From assembly GCA_964476135.1 (NCBI GenBank), contig CAYYYG010000031.1:1-12974 (forward strand): a stretch of DNA of 12,974 nt. The letters run 5' to 3'. Positions 1 to 7,415 of this stretch are shown one piece after another (the stretch's first letter is position 1; each line of letters begins with the position of its first letter). Origin of the DNA: CAYYYG01 sp964476135 (GTDB lineage Bacteria > Patescibacteriota > Microgenomatia > UBA1406 > GWC2-37-13). The position numbers were made by a program, and so were the translations under genes. Under the pieces are notes generated by a model. The model had not been told where the DNA came from. It made no database searches and was given only the letters and a program-made list of their open reading frames with translations.

Positions 1-1
1 C

Positions 2-454
2 GGTGCGCTTCTTATTTTGGAAACTATATATGCCTGGCATCAGTATTCCCGCCACTCAGATTTTTTTAATGCTATCTACAGGAATGACGGGCAAAAGGAG
101 CTGATAAGTTATCTTAAAAATTCCATCCCCGCCGAATCTCCGGTGATTATGCCGGTACAAAATACAATGCCTCTTTATTATCTTTTTTATATGAATGACT
201 TTGATAGCTCCTACTCGACCAGGTTTGGTCTTGATGCACGTATAAATAAAATAAGGAATGTCACATTTTACGATAATGAATGTCCGACGAGGAAGTTCAA
301 TGAACTGAAGCCGCCCGAAAACTTGATTATTGTCGATAGTCATAATTGCCAGTTTGACCCAGAGAGATTTGAGCTTGTCGTATCGATTCAGGGGAGAAAT
401 CCACTTCTGGCGTTCAAGATTTTGAAGCCGATTGCTGCAACCGTGAAGCCTTGA
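2..454 (+). CDS. C-terminal fragment of a membrane glycosyltransferase (GT-C/PMT-like), 5' end outside the window
   Basis: The frame is open to the left edge, so the gene begins upstream; the TTG at 17 is only an internal Leu codon. The first residues (GALLIL) look like the end of a last membrane helix. They are followed by about 140 soluble residues with a PVIMPVQNTMPLYYLFY stretch, which resembles the extracytoplasmic tail that follows the membrane domain in GT39/ArnT-type glycosyltransferases. Similar tails end the GT-C genes at 1787-3199 and 3179-4681. No catalytic part is present, so the assignment rests on this tail and on the neighbours. The last 41 nt overlap, tail to tail, the minus-strand GT-C gene ending at 414. 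Another type of membrane protein remains possible. Confidence 0.55.
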   Translation, partial: GALLILETIYAWHQYSRHSDFFNAIYRNDGQKELISYLKNSIPAESPVIMPVQNTMPLYYLFYMNDFDSSYSTRFGLDARINKIRNVTFYDNECPTRKFNELKPPENLIIVDSHNCQFDPERFELVVSIQGRNPLLAFKILKPIAATVKP

Positions 455-1684
455 TTTTTCTCGATCGAATGCCTAAATATAAAAAATAGGCAACATTAAG
501 AGATGTAAAAAATAATATAATATTGTGCTTCATGATGATTTTATCCTCGCTGTCCCAACCTCCAAGTCTGATGTAGGGGTAATAGGAAAAAAGAAGTCCC
601 ATCAGAAATATATTCGTGCGATCGATTATTCCTTCAAAGGCAGGGAGGAATATGAATAGTGTTAGAAAATACCACGGCTGTATTTCCGATTTAAATGTGA
701 GCCAGGCGAGTATTGCGATCGCCAAACTCAGTGAAAACCATCTCATTTTGGATTTGTTTTTACTAATGATGATTATCGGCAGTGTCATATATTTTATTCC
801 GGCGGAAAGCAGAAAAAGAATCCGGCTTAATAGTTCGTTAGGCTTTTCCCTTGTAAGATAATAAAAACCTATAAGTGCAATTCCAATGCCTATCAGATCG
901 TTGTGAGCGTTCAGCAAGCCCTCGATTATGATCAGCGGATGAGTCGCAAAAGTCACTGCCAGCCTTTTGTTGACTTTATTAAGCGACCATACCGATAACA
1001 GATAAAAAATCATAAATAATATCTTAAACAACACGTATGCAGGAAGAAATTTGCCGAAACTGAGGAATGAGGGAACGAGCGTTAGTCCCAAAAATATCGG
1101 ACCATAAGGGTAAGTTCGATGAGTCCAGTGCATGAATCTGGTCCAGGGATCGGTCGGGAAATCGAGTGCCTTTTTGAGGTATGGATTCTCTCCGTAGAAT
1201 GTAAGTATTTTTGCATCGAACATGTAGTTGAATAAATCATGAGAAAGGAATGGATACGACAATAATAGTATTAATGAGGTGATTAATGCGACCTTCATCG
1301 GATTATGCAGGTTAAAAACCCTGATGATTCGAAAATGTAGTATGAATAGTAGCAGAATAATAATTATATATATAACAGATGTGACTTCGCGCCGGTAATA
1401 GCCCCAGTAAACCATATAATTCCTAAACTCAGTCCAGGCCGGATGATTGATCAGGGTTATGTTTGGGTCAACGAGATTATATGAAAANNNNNNNNNNNNN
1501 NNNNNNNNNNNNNNNNNNNNNNNNNNNNNNNNNNNNNNNNNNNNNNNNNNNNNNNNNNNNNNNNNNNNNNNNNNNNNNNNNNNNNNNTCCAGGCCGGATG
1601 ATTGATCAGGGTTATGTTTGGGTCAACGAGATTATATGAAAACAGCGATAAGCAAAATAATAATAAAAAGTATAAAAACATCAT
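414..1684 (-). CDS. GT-C family membrane glycosyltransferase (mannosyltransferase/GT87-like), interrupted by an apparently false assembly gap
   Basis: This is an integral membrane protein with about nine or ten hydrophobic helices by eye, predicted to transfer a sugar from a polyprenyl-phosphate donor on the outer face of the membrane. After collapsing the duplicated 55 bases around the N run it is 371 codons from ATG 1684. Hallmarks are DPN in the first loop (residues 21-23), an acidic loop with SHDLFNY and FDAKI then GENPY (about 97-117), YPYGP, a LLNAHNDL motif and QPWYFL. These fit polytopic GT-C enzymes of the GT87/DUF2029 or GPI-mannosyltransferase type; the sugar is unknown. As deposited, the gene splits into a 333-codon ORF (414-1415) and an N-terminal stub that runs into the gap. 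A TTG start at 1762 with AGGA 8 nt upstream is possible and would add 26 Arg-rich residues, but ATG 1684/1681 directly precedes the first helix. It probably shares a transcript with 1787-3199. Its last 41 nt overlap the opposing gene. Confidence 0.8.
1433..1487. repeat. Left copy of the 55-bp direct repeat flanking the N gap
   Basis: These 55 bases (tccaggccgg...tatgaaaa) abut the first N and are identical to 1588-1642. Read on the minus strand they encode FSYNLVDPNITLINHPAW, the same residues encoded by the right copy. This is a contig-end overlap, not a biological duplication. Confidence 0.93.
1488..1587. other. Assembly gap of exactly 100 N, probably of zero real length
   Basis: There are exactly 100 N, a common placeholder for a gap of unknown size. 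The sequence on both sides is the same 55-bp word. Removing 155 positions (the gap plus one copy) brings the two halves of the minus-strand GT-C gene into one frame: 1684-1415 is 269, and 269-155 is 114, exactly 38 codons. The true genome therefore most likely has no missing bases here. Confidence 0.9.
1588..1642. repeat. Right copy of the 55-bp direct repeat flanking the N gap
   Basis: Identical over all 55 positions to 1433-1487 and starting at the first base after the N run. It belongs to the N-terminal coding part of the minus-strand GT-C gene. Confidence 0.93.
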
Positions 1685-1786
1685 ATATATACGCCCGCTC
1701 AAATATTCGTTATGCTCGCGGCCCAAGCGGGCGACTATCAGCCGGCAGTGAGCATCTCGCAAACGAGTATTCCTCGCAGGCTAGAA
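1685..1786 (-). promoter_or_regulatory. GC-rich, foldable spacer between two minus-strand GT-C genes (possible structured leader)
   Basis: About 57% G+C, clearly richer than the AT-rich genes around it. A perfect 8-bp inverted repeat, cgcccgct (1692-1699) and agcgggcg (1726-1733), encloses a 26-nt loop and ends 7 nt before ATG 1684. Competing pairings exist: atgctc/gagcat (1712-1717 with 1750-1755) enclosing gccc/gggc (1721-1724 with 1729-1732), and ctcg-caaa-cgag (1756-1767), which competes with cgag/ctcg (1764-1767 with 1773-1776). I recognise no known riboswitch or tRNA. If translation starts at TTG 1762, most of this stretch is coding and the folds may be incidental. Confidence 0.35.
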
Positions 1787-3199
1787 CTAAGGGCGGCTAA
1801 CTATAGTGAACGATCCGTTTTTTTCGAGTATTTTATGGGGGATTTTTTCTACCTCCAAGTTATTCACTGCCCAGCTTCGAGTTATGACTACAAAGTTTTT
1901 TCTGTCTGACTTAAACAGCTTTACCATGGTGTTTAACTCCGGATCTTCGCCGAATGTTGCCGGGCTGTAGATTGACATCAGCCTGCGGTTTGAATAGTAA
2001 ACGCATATGGGAAAAAAATCATCATCGAGATAAACCGTTTGGGTGTACTTACTCGCTGACTGGCAGATTGCCACATCGTCCGGAGTATATTTATTTGCCG
2101 GAATCACCTCTGCGTAAAATGTTTTTATCTGGATGGCTGCTATTATGAGAAATCCGGCTACATAAGGTATGAGTCCGAGCGGATTTATTATCTCCAGTCC
2201 GTATGCGATTATAATAGATATCGGGATATAGAGAGGTATCAGGTGCCACAGTTCGGTTTGTTCAGCAGTCAGAAATGGATACAACACCACAATAATCCAC
2301 AAAAGAAGAAATATCGGCAGTCGTCTGGTTTTTTTTATGAATATTGCGAAAAAAAGTCCGATTATTCCTATGAACCAGATATAGTACCATTTTCTGATTC
2401 CCATATGGATGTAAAACATCGGCTCCTGCCACTGTAGCTTAAAGTACGATGCTAGGGTTTTGCTTCTTGAGCCTATCTGAAAAAAATGGTATTGAATGAA
2501 GTTGGAATAAGTTTTGTATTGTTCGTAGTACCATGGCAAAATAATGATTGCTGCCGATACGATCCCAATCGCAACAAGCCTCCAATTCTTTCTGATATTT
2601 AGCAACTTATCAAAATTTATATATAAGATGAGTGGTAGCACGGAAGCTCCGATAAGTGTTTTTGTCATAAATAAACTCGCGGCAGATATGGCCGTCAACG
2701 GAAAAAATCTGAAATCTTTGTCTGATTTAAGGGAAAAATATATTGATGTAATATAAAAAAATACAAATGCGCTGTCGAGGTTGCCTGACCTCACCCTGAT
2801 TACATACCACACGCACGTTCCAAGAATCAGGGCGGCAGTAAAACCGACTCTATTTTTACCAGAGATTAGTTTTCCTGTAAGGTATACGAAGTATATTGTT
2901 AAAACGCCTAAAATCGCGGAGGGTAATCGGGTTGTCAGCTCATTTATCCCAAATATTTTATAACTTGCGGCCATTAGCCAAAAACCCATTGGCGGATGAT
3001 CATAGTACGGAATCCCATTCCATTTCATGTTGAGGTAGTCTCCTCGGATAACCATTTCCCGAGAAATAGAAGCGTACCATGCCTCGTCCCAGCTTGCCAG
3101 TGTGTTATAATTTAACCTGAAGAAGAATAAAAATCCAAAAAAAATCACCAAGAGCAGGATTCCGATATTGTTTTTTATATGCGTAAAAACAACATTCAT
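1787..3199 (-). CDS. GT39/ArnT-like membrane glycosyltransferase (GT-C fold)
   Basis: A 470-residue polytopic membrane protein predicted to move a sugar from a polyprenyl-phosphate carrier to an acceptor outside the membrane. The first extracytoplasmic loop has the family signature: SWDEAWYASISREM with D38-E39 as the likely catalytic acidic pair, then GDYL, YYDHPPMGFWL (67-74) and LTTRLPSA (88-95), all typical of ArnT/PMT-type enzymes, with His in place of the common Lys before PP. A chain of hydrophobic helices follows, then a soluble tail of about 85 residues (from about 385) on the outer side. The ATG at 3199 is used because no other start precedes the first helix; it overlaps the start of the opposing gene by 21 bp. 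No clear ribosome binding site is visible. It is followed by the 102-nt spacer and a second GT-C gene on the same strand. Donor and acceptor cannot be read from sequence. Confidence 0.88.
   Translation of the reverse strand: MNVVFTHIKNNIGILLLVIFFGFLFFFRLNYNTLASWDEAWYASISREMVIRGDYLNMKWNGIPYYDHPPMGFWLMAASYKIFGINELTTRLPSAILGVLTIYFVYLTGKLISGKNRVGFTAALILGTCVWYVIRVRSGNLDSAFVFFYITSIYFSLKSDKDFRFFPLTAISAASLFMTKTLIGASVLPLILYINFDKLLNIRKNWRLVAIGIVSAAIIILPWYYEQYKTYSNFIQYHFFQIGSRSKTLASYFKLQWQEPMFYIHMGIRKWYYIWFIGIIGLFFAIFIKKTRRLPIFLLLWIIVVLYPFLTAEQTELWHLIPLYIPISIIIAYGLEIINPLGLIPYVAGFLIIAAIQIKTFYAEVIPANKYTPDDVAICQSASKYTQTVYLDDDFFPICVYYSNRRLMSIYSPATFGEDPELNTMVKLFKSDRKNFVVITRSWAVNNLEVEKIPHKILEKNGSFTIVSRP
3103..3111 (+). 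promoter_or_regulatory. Candidate extended -10 (TGtTATAAT) for the plus-strand glycan operon
   Basis: A perfect TGnTATAAT lies about 68 nt upstream of ATG 3179, inside the coding region of the divergent gene. No convincing -35 is present at 16-18 nt, though extended -10 promoters can work without one. Because the box also encodes conserved residues on the other strand, it could be chance. Confidence 0.3.
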
Positions 3200-4681
3200 A
3201 TTTTCTTACAGTGGTTAGCAGTGGCGATCCTGCTTATTCTGTTCTGCTATTTTAGAATAAAACCGATATATTTTCAAACTGTACCATATACATATGATCA
3301 GGGCAGAGATTTTTTGAAAGCAGAAGAGATAGTACGATATAGTAATCCGACATTTATCGGTCCGACAACCGGCATACAAGGATTGCATCATGGCGCCTGG
3401 TGGTATTATTTTTTAAGTGTGGTTTTTACGGTTTTCAATGGATGGCCTTCGGGTTTTTACTACGGTATTTTTTTCTTTACGTTAGTTACTACTTTGCTGT
3501 TTTTTCTTTTCCTTAAAAAGGAGTTTGGTTTTCTGCCGGCCTTTTTGTTTCTACTTATCATTACTCCGTCGCCGTACTTTATAAGAATATCTTTTTTCCC
3601 GGGGAACAATATTCTCACTCCCGGATTTATATTGTTGTTTATATATAGTGTATATCAGGTATTAAAAACAAGAAAGCTGAAATATTACTTTCTTACGGCT
3701 TTTGCATTAGCTTTTGTTAACGAAACAGAAGTGTCTTTTGGATTATTTCTTATTCCGTCATTTTTAGTTTTGTCTTTTGTATACGAAGAATTCAGGATAA
3801 TTTTTCGAAATCGGAAAGCGTTTTTAATAACGTTTTTGGGATTTATGATTCCCTTCCTACCACGGCTGTTATTTAATATTAAAAACGGATTCATCGAGAT
3901 TACCTCGGCTCTGCAGTTTCTTAAAACCACTCCACCCACTAACCCGCAGTCATTCATGGGCGCTCTTGGTGACCGTGGGGATCTTTTCGTGCGTTATTAT
4001 AACGATATAATTTGGGACCATAGCCAGAGTATAGCGATAGCGCTTGTATTTTTTGTAATCGCATCGGTAGTATTCGGTTATAAAACTGCGAAGATGTATC
4101 AAATCAGGGCCATGGTCTATTCGGGCCTTTCTTTGTGTTTTGTTTTTATTTTTTCACTCGCCAATAAAGATAATTTTTTTTGGGACAATTATCTGGAAGG
4201 AATTCAATATTTTATCGTATTTATGGTTGTTATGGGCTTTGTATTTATTTCCCAAACCCCCAAAATGTTCAAGACTCTATTTATTATTGTCGCTCTGTAT
4301 TCGACCATAATACTTACGATGTTTGTTCGCGACTTTAGCGCCGATAAGCAGAAGGTGGATCCGGTCGGATTACTGGCAGATGTGCAGACTGTAGAGTATG
4401 TTTACAGCATGGTAAAGCGAGACGACTTTTGCGTTATGATATATACACCTCCAAGAGTTCCGTACACTTATATGTATTTGTTCAGCTATTATTCGAAAGT
4501 TAAAAAATTCAAGTGGCCGCATGAAGGTATATATGAAAACTCATGCTGGTATATAGTCGACCGTGAGGATTATGAGGAAAGGGTTGTCGAATGGCGGAAA
4601 AACAACATACCGGAGAAAGCAAAAAAAACTTCCGAAAAATTAATGCCAAACGGCACCAGTGTTGAGTTGTGGACGATATGA
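3179..4681 (+). CDS. GT-C family membrane glycosyltransferase (PMT/GT39-related, 'YDQGRD' type)
   Basis: A 500-residue protein with many hydrophobic helices and a soluble C-terminal tail of about 110 residues. After the first helix the outer loop reads YTYDQGRDFLKAEEIV (D40, R43, D44), then FIGPTTGIQGLHHGAWWYY (59-77). This corresponds in place to the DE...HPP region of classical GT39 enzymes and matches a version I associate with Patescibacteria. The predicted reaction is sugar transfer from a polyprenyl-phosphate donor outside the membrane. ATG 3179 gives a short basic N-terminus (MRKNNIHIF) before the helix; GTG 3221 is an alternative inside the helix. It is the first gene of the five-gene plus-strand run, and its TGA overlaps the ATG of the next gene (ATGA). 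Substrate unknown. Confidence 0.83.
   Translation: MRKNNIHIFLQWLAVAILLILFCYFRIKPIYFQTVPYTYDQGRDFLKAEEIVRYSNPTFIGPTTGIQGLHHGAWWYYFLSVVFTVFNGWPSGFYYGIFFFTLVTTLLFFLFLKKEFGFLPAFLFLLIITPSPYFIRISFFPGNNILTPGFILLFIYSVYQVLKTRKLKYYFLTAFALAFVNETEVSFGLFLIPSFLVLSFVYEEFRIIFRNRKAFLITFLGFMIPFLPRLLFNIKNGFIEITSALQFLKTTPPTNPQSFMGALGDRGDLFVRYYNDIIWDHSQSIAIALVFFVIASVVFGYKTAKMYQIRAMVYSGLSLCFVFIFSLANKDNFFWDNYLEGIQYFIVFMVVMGFVFISQTPKMFKTLFIIVALYSTIILTMFVRDFSADKQKVDPVGLLADVQTVEYVYSMVKRDDFCVMIYTPPRVPYTYMYLFSYYSKVKKFKWPHEGIYENSCWYIVDREDYEERVVEWRKNNIPEKAKKTSEKLMPNGTSVELWTI
3249..3277 (-). promoter_or_regulatory. Candidate sigma-70-type promoter for the minus-strand GT-C genes
   Basis: On the minus strand, TTGAAA (3277-3272) is followed by a 17-nt spacer and TAAAAT (3254-3249), each one mismatch from consensus. 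Transcription would start near 3242, leaving a leader of about 43 nt before ATG 3199. The site lies within the coding region of the divergent gene, as it must because the two starts overlap. It was found by eye in AT-rich sequence, where chance matches are common. Confidence 0.42.
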
Positions 4682-5460
4682 ATAGTAAGCAAACATCAGA
4701 TATTTCGGTCGTGATCCATTCCTATAACTCTGCAGATCAGATTGAGGAATGTGTGAAGTCGGCTGTTCTGTTGACGGATAAAATATATATTGTAGACATG
4801 GAAAGCGATGATAAAACAGCCGAAATAGCGACTGCAGCCGGCGCTCAGGTTTTTAAAGTTTCCCGCCATCCATATGTTGAGCCGGTCCGAGAGTATGGAA
4901 TAAGGCTCGTCAAAACGAGCTGGGTATTTTTACTAGATACGGATGAGCGGATGACTCTAGAATTAGCCAAAGAGATACGAGAAACAATCGCGAATGCGGA
5001 TGATGAAATCGGCTGTTATAAGGTACCCAGGAAAAACATATTTGCAAGGAAACAGTGGCTGCAGCACGGCGGATGGTGGCCGGATTATCAGACCAGGCTG
5101 ATAAACATAGAGAAATTCAAGATTTGGCCCAAGGCTATTCATTCGACTCCAGTAATCGACGGCAGTGTTCGACTGTTGAGTTATCCGCTTCTTCACTATT
5201 TTCACGGCGATATTGAGTCTATGGTAAAAAAAACAGTAATTTTTGAAGATATGGAGTCCGATCTGCTATTCAATGCGGGGCGGACAGTGAGTACCGCCAC
5301 TTTTTTTAGGAAATTTTTCGGAGAGCTGTACCGTCGGTTGATTCTAAAAAGGGGTTTTCTGGACGGTGGAATTGGGATAATCGAATCAATTTATCAAGCT
5401 TATTCCAAAACCATAACTTATTTATATCTTTATGAAAAGAAAAAAAGCCGCGCTGTATGA
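4678..5460 (+). CDS. Family 2 glycosyltransferase (WaaE/KdtX-like)
   Basis: A 260-residue GT-A fold enzyme expected to act at the inner face of the membrane with a nucleotide-sugar donor. From the N-terminus: the nucleotide-binding strand DISVVIHSYNSADQIEECVKS (8-28), IVDMESDDKTAEIA (38-51), VREYGIRLVKTSWVFLLDTDERM with the metal-binding DTD (87-89), then HGGWWPDYQTRL (130-141) in the acceptor half, and a semi-hydrophobic C-terminal segment GFLDGGIGIIESIYQAY. Layout and length match WaaE-type LPS-core glucosyltransferases, but the sugar is not predictable. ATG 4678 is chosen because it overlaps the upstream stop as ATGA, which suggests coupled translation; GTG 4669 would add three residues. 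The 3' end overlaps the next gene by 29 nt. Confidence 0.88.
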   Translation: MNSKQTSDISVVIHSYNSADQIEECVKSAVLLTDKIYIVDMESDDKTAEIATAAGAQVFKVSRHPYVEPVREYGIRLVKTSWVFLLDTDERMTLELAKEIRETIANADDEIGCYKVPRKNIFARKQWLQHGGWWPDYQTRLINIEKFKIWPKAIHSTPVIDGSVRLLSYPLLHYFHGDIESMVKKTVIFEDMESDLLFNAGRTVSTATFFRKFFGELYRRLILKRGFLDGGIGIIESIYQAYSKTITYLYLYEKKKSRAV

Positions 5461-6511
5461 TCCGTATCTGGACACATTGGGAGGAGGCGAAAGGTACGTC
5501 CTCTCCATAATGAAAACACTCGAGGAGGCGGGTTACGACGTTGACATATTTTGGAAATCAGATCTTTCTAAGGATATTTTTTCAAGACTGAAAATAAATT
5601 TTCATCCGGACAGCTTTAAGACTAGACTGCTTCTTTCAGAGAATTATCTGGAAAAAATGTGGAATCTTCGGCCATATGATATTTTTCTTTATATTACAGA
5701 CGGCAGTTATATACTTTCCGGAGCGAAAAAAAACTTTGTTTACTGCATGGTTCCGCAAAAAAATTTATACAATATGAATCTGGTTAACAGGATAAAGACA
5801 ATCAATACCAAATTCATCACTCATTCGGACTTCACAAAAAATACATTACAGTCATGGGGAATCGAGACAGATAGGTTATACCCATATATCGATGACGTAT
5901 TTATAAACGGAGAATCGGGAGTCAAGGAAAATATTATTTTGTCAGTCGGTAGATTTTTTCCCCATCTGCATTCCAAAAGGCACGATATCGTTATCGAGTT
6001 ATTTAAGAAATTAAAAGAAAACGGGTCAAAGTTTAAGGATTTTAAGCTAGTTCTGGCAGGTGGACTGAAACCGGAGGATTCCGATTATTTTCATAAGTTG
6101 AAAAAAATATCGGGTAATGATGAGTCTATTTCATTTTTTCCCAACCTTCCATTCGATGAGCTGATATCTATATATAAAAAGTCGAGATTTTATTGGCACT
6201 GCGCCGGCTGGGGAATAGACGACCAAAAGAATCCGGAAATGGTTGAACATTTGGGGATCACCCCTCTTGAGGCGATGGCATCCGGTTGTGTTACTTTTGT
6301 TTACAGCAGCGGCGGAGTCAAGGAGCTTGTGAAAGATGGAGTGACTGGATACACATTTAAAACGTCTGAAGATCTGATTGAAAAAATGGCGCGAGTTACT
6401 TCTGATACAATATTGGAAGAGAATGTTAAGCTCGCCGGCAAAGAGTATTTGCAAGAAAAATTCAGCCGAGCGGAATTCCGCAGGAATGTACAATCAATTT
6501 TTATCGAATAA
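5432..6511 (+). CDS. Family 4 glycosyltransferase (GT-B fold)
   Basis: A 359-residue retaining-type glycosyltransferase, cytoplasmic or at the inner membrane face. The N-terminal Rossmann domain begins ALYDPYLDTLGGGERYVL (7-24), whose Gly-rich loop is typical of donor/acceptor binding. The C-terminal domain begins at ILSVGRFFPHLHSKRHD (169-185), a standard GT4 start, followed by LVLAGGL, ISFFPNLPFDEL and CAGWG. The catalytic E-x7-E appears as EHLGITPLE (E272, E280), followed by AMASGCVTFVYSSGGVKEL. The ATG lies 29 nt inside the upstream gene, and the GGGE motif sits where GT4 proteins begin, which supports that start. No Shine-Dalgarno is visible. The stop and the next start share one base (TAATG). 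It is third in the plus-strand operon. Confidence 0.9.
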   Translation: MKRKKAALYDPYLDTLGGGERYVLSIMKTLEEAGYDVDIFWKSDLSKDIFSRLKINFHPDSFKTRLLLSENYLEKMWNLRPYDIFLYITDGSYILSGAKKNFVYCMVPQKNLYNMNLVNRIKTINTKFITHSDFTKNTLQSWGIETDRLYPYIDDVFINGESGVKENIILSVGRFFPHLHSKRHDIVIELFKKLKENGSKFKDFKLVLAGGLKPEDSDYFHKLKKISGNDESISFFPNLPFDELISIYKKSRFYWHCAGWGIDDQKNPEMVEHLGITPLEAMASGCVTFVYSSGGVKELVKDGVTGYTFKTSEDLIEKMARVTSDTILEENVKLAGKEYLQEKFSRAEFRRNVQSIFIE

Positions 6512-7413
6512 TGATATCCGTCATCATCCCGACGTATAAAAATATAGAACTGCTTATTGATAATTTAAATAAAAATCTACCATTTTTGGGTGATTGTGAA
6601 ATTATTGTGGTAAATGACGATCCGGAACGGTCGGTTCTTGCTGATCTGAAAGAATTTCCTAAGGTTAAACTTATAGAGAATAAGCTCAATTTAGGATTTG
6701 CGCCTTCAATGAATGCGGGTGTAGCCAACTCCACCGGCGATTATCTACTTTTTTTGAACAACGATGTTGTCCTGAAGGATGCCACATATTTGAGTGCGGA
6801 AAAATATTTACAAGACAATCAGAAAGTGTTTGCGGTTACATTTGCCCAAGTTGAAAAAGATAATACGATAGTCGGCAAGAATCGAATTTATTGGGAAAAT
6901 GGTTTTTTCCAGCATGGCAGAGCTAGTTCGTTGGGCGGGGGTATTACGGCTTGGGCGGAATGCGGTTCGTGCATGGTCGACCGGAAAAAATTTCTGGAAA
7001 TCGGCGGGTTTGATGAGTCATACGCCCCTTTTTATTGGGAAGATGTGGATTTATCTTATCGAGCATATAAACGTGGATATGAGGTTTATTATGACCCGCT
7101 TATCGTTGTTGCTCATGAGCATGAAACCACGACGAGTAAGTTTTATTCACCGGATCAGATTAAAACTATCGCATTGAGGAATCAGCTGATATTTATCTGG
7201 AAAAATATTAAGGATGGGGGGTTAGTATGGGATCATCGCATGAAACTACTGCGGCTCCTTGTCACCTCAGTTGTTAAAGGAGACATTAATGTAATTATCG
7301 CATTTGTGATGGCTTTACGTTCGATGCAAGCCGCAGCTAAAAAAAATGCCGGAAAAGACACGCCGGTAAAGATCACCGATACAAGCTTGATAAATAAATT
7401 AAAAACAGTCTGA
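6511..7413 (+). CDS. Family 2 glycosyltransferase (rhamnosyltransferase WbbL-like)
   Basis: A 300-residue GT-A enzyme. Seen in order: MISVIIPTYKNIELL at the N-terminus, IIVVNDD (31-37), LGFAPSMNAGVANSTGDYLLF (61-81), the metal-binding position NND (83-85) in place of DxD, ECGSCMVDRKKF, GGFDESYAPFYWEDVDLSYR (165-184) with the ED and D pattern of this subfamily, and AHEHETTTSKFYS near the end of the catalytic domain. This arrangement is typical of the GT2 group that contains rhamnosyltransferases and related O-antigen or polysaccharide enzymes; the sugar itself is unresolved. The start is fixed by TAATG overlap with the preceding gene. The next gene begins 2 nt after the stop, so this is the fourth member of the operon. 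Confidence 0.9.
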   Translation: MISVIIPTYKNIELLIDNLNKNLPFLGDCEIIVVNDDPERSVLADLKEFPKVKLIENKLNLGFAPSMNAGVANSTGDYLLFLNNDVVLKDATYLSAEKYLQDNQKVFAVTFAQVEKDNTIVGKNRIYWENGFFQHGRASSLGGGITAWAECGSCMVDRKKFLEIGGFDESYAPFYWEDVDLSYRAYKRGYEVYYDPLIVVAHEHETTTSKFYSPDQIKTIALRNQLIFIWKNIKDGGLVWDHRMKLLRLLVTSVVKGDINVIIAFVMALRSMQAAAKKNAGKDTPVKITDTSLINKLKTV

Positions 7414-7415
7414 AA

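Noticed and set aside
1433..1642. Genuine tandem duplication or mobile-element target site
   Set aside because: The copies directly abut a round 100-N placeholder and both encode the same residues of one gene; contig overlap is simpler.
1457..1762. Stand-alone 101-codon minus-strand ORF running across the N gap
   Set aside because: It is the N-terminal part of the GT-C gene 414-1684. Residues after the gap come from Ns and a repeated word read in the wrong frame.
1691..1797. tRNA or known riboswitch in the GC-rich spacer
   Set aside because: The 8-bp arms are only 26 nt apart, there is no T-loop GTTCGA-like motif or cloverleaf spacing, and no known riboswitch core is recognisable.
4669..4677. 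GTG start for the GT2 gene
   Set aside because: The ATG at 4678 gives the usual ATGA stop-start overlap; the three extra residues add nothing to the fold. It cannot be fully excluded.
5432..5460. Programmed frameshift fusing the GT2 and GT4 genes at an A7 run (5440-5446)
   Set aside because: Moving from the GT2 to the GT4 frame needs a +1 (or -2) shift, not the usual -1 on an A-rich slippery site. Both proteins have complete ends, so a simple 29-nt overlap explains it.
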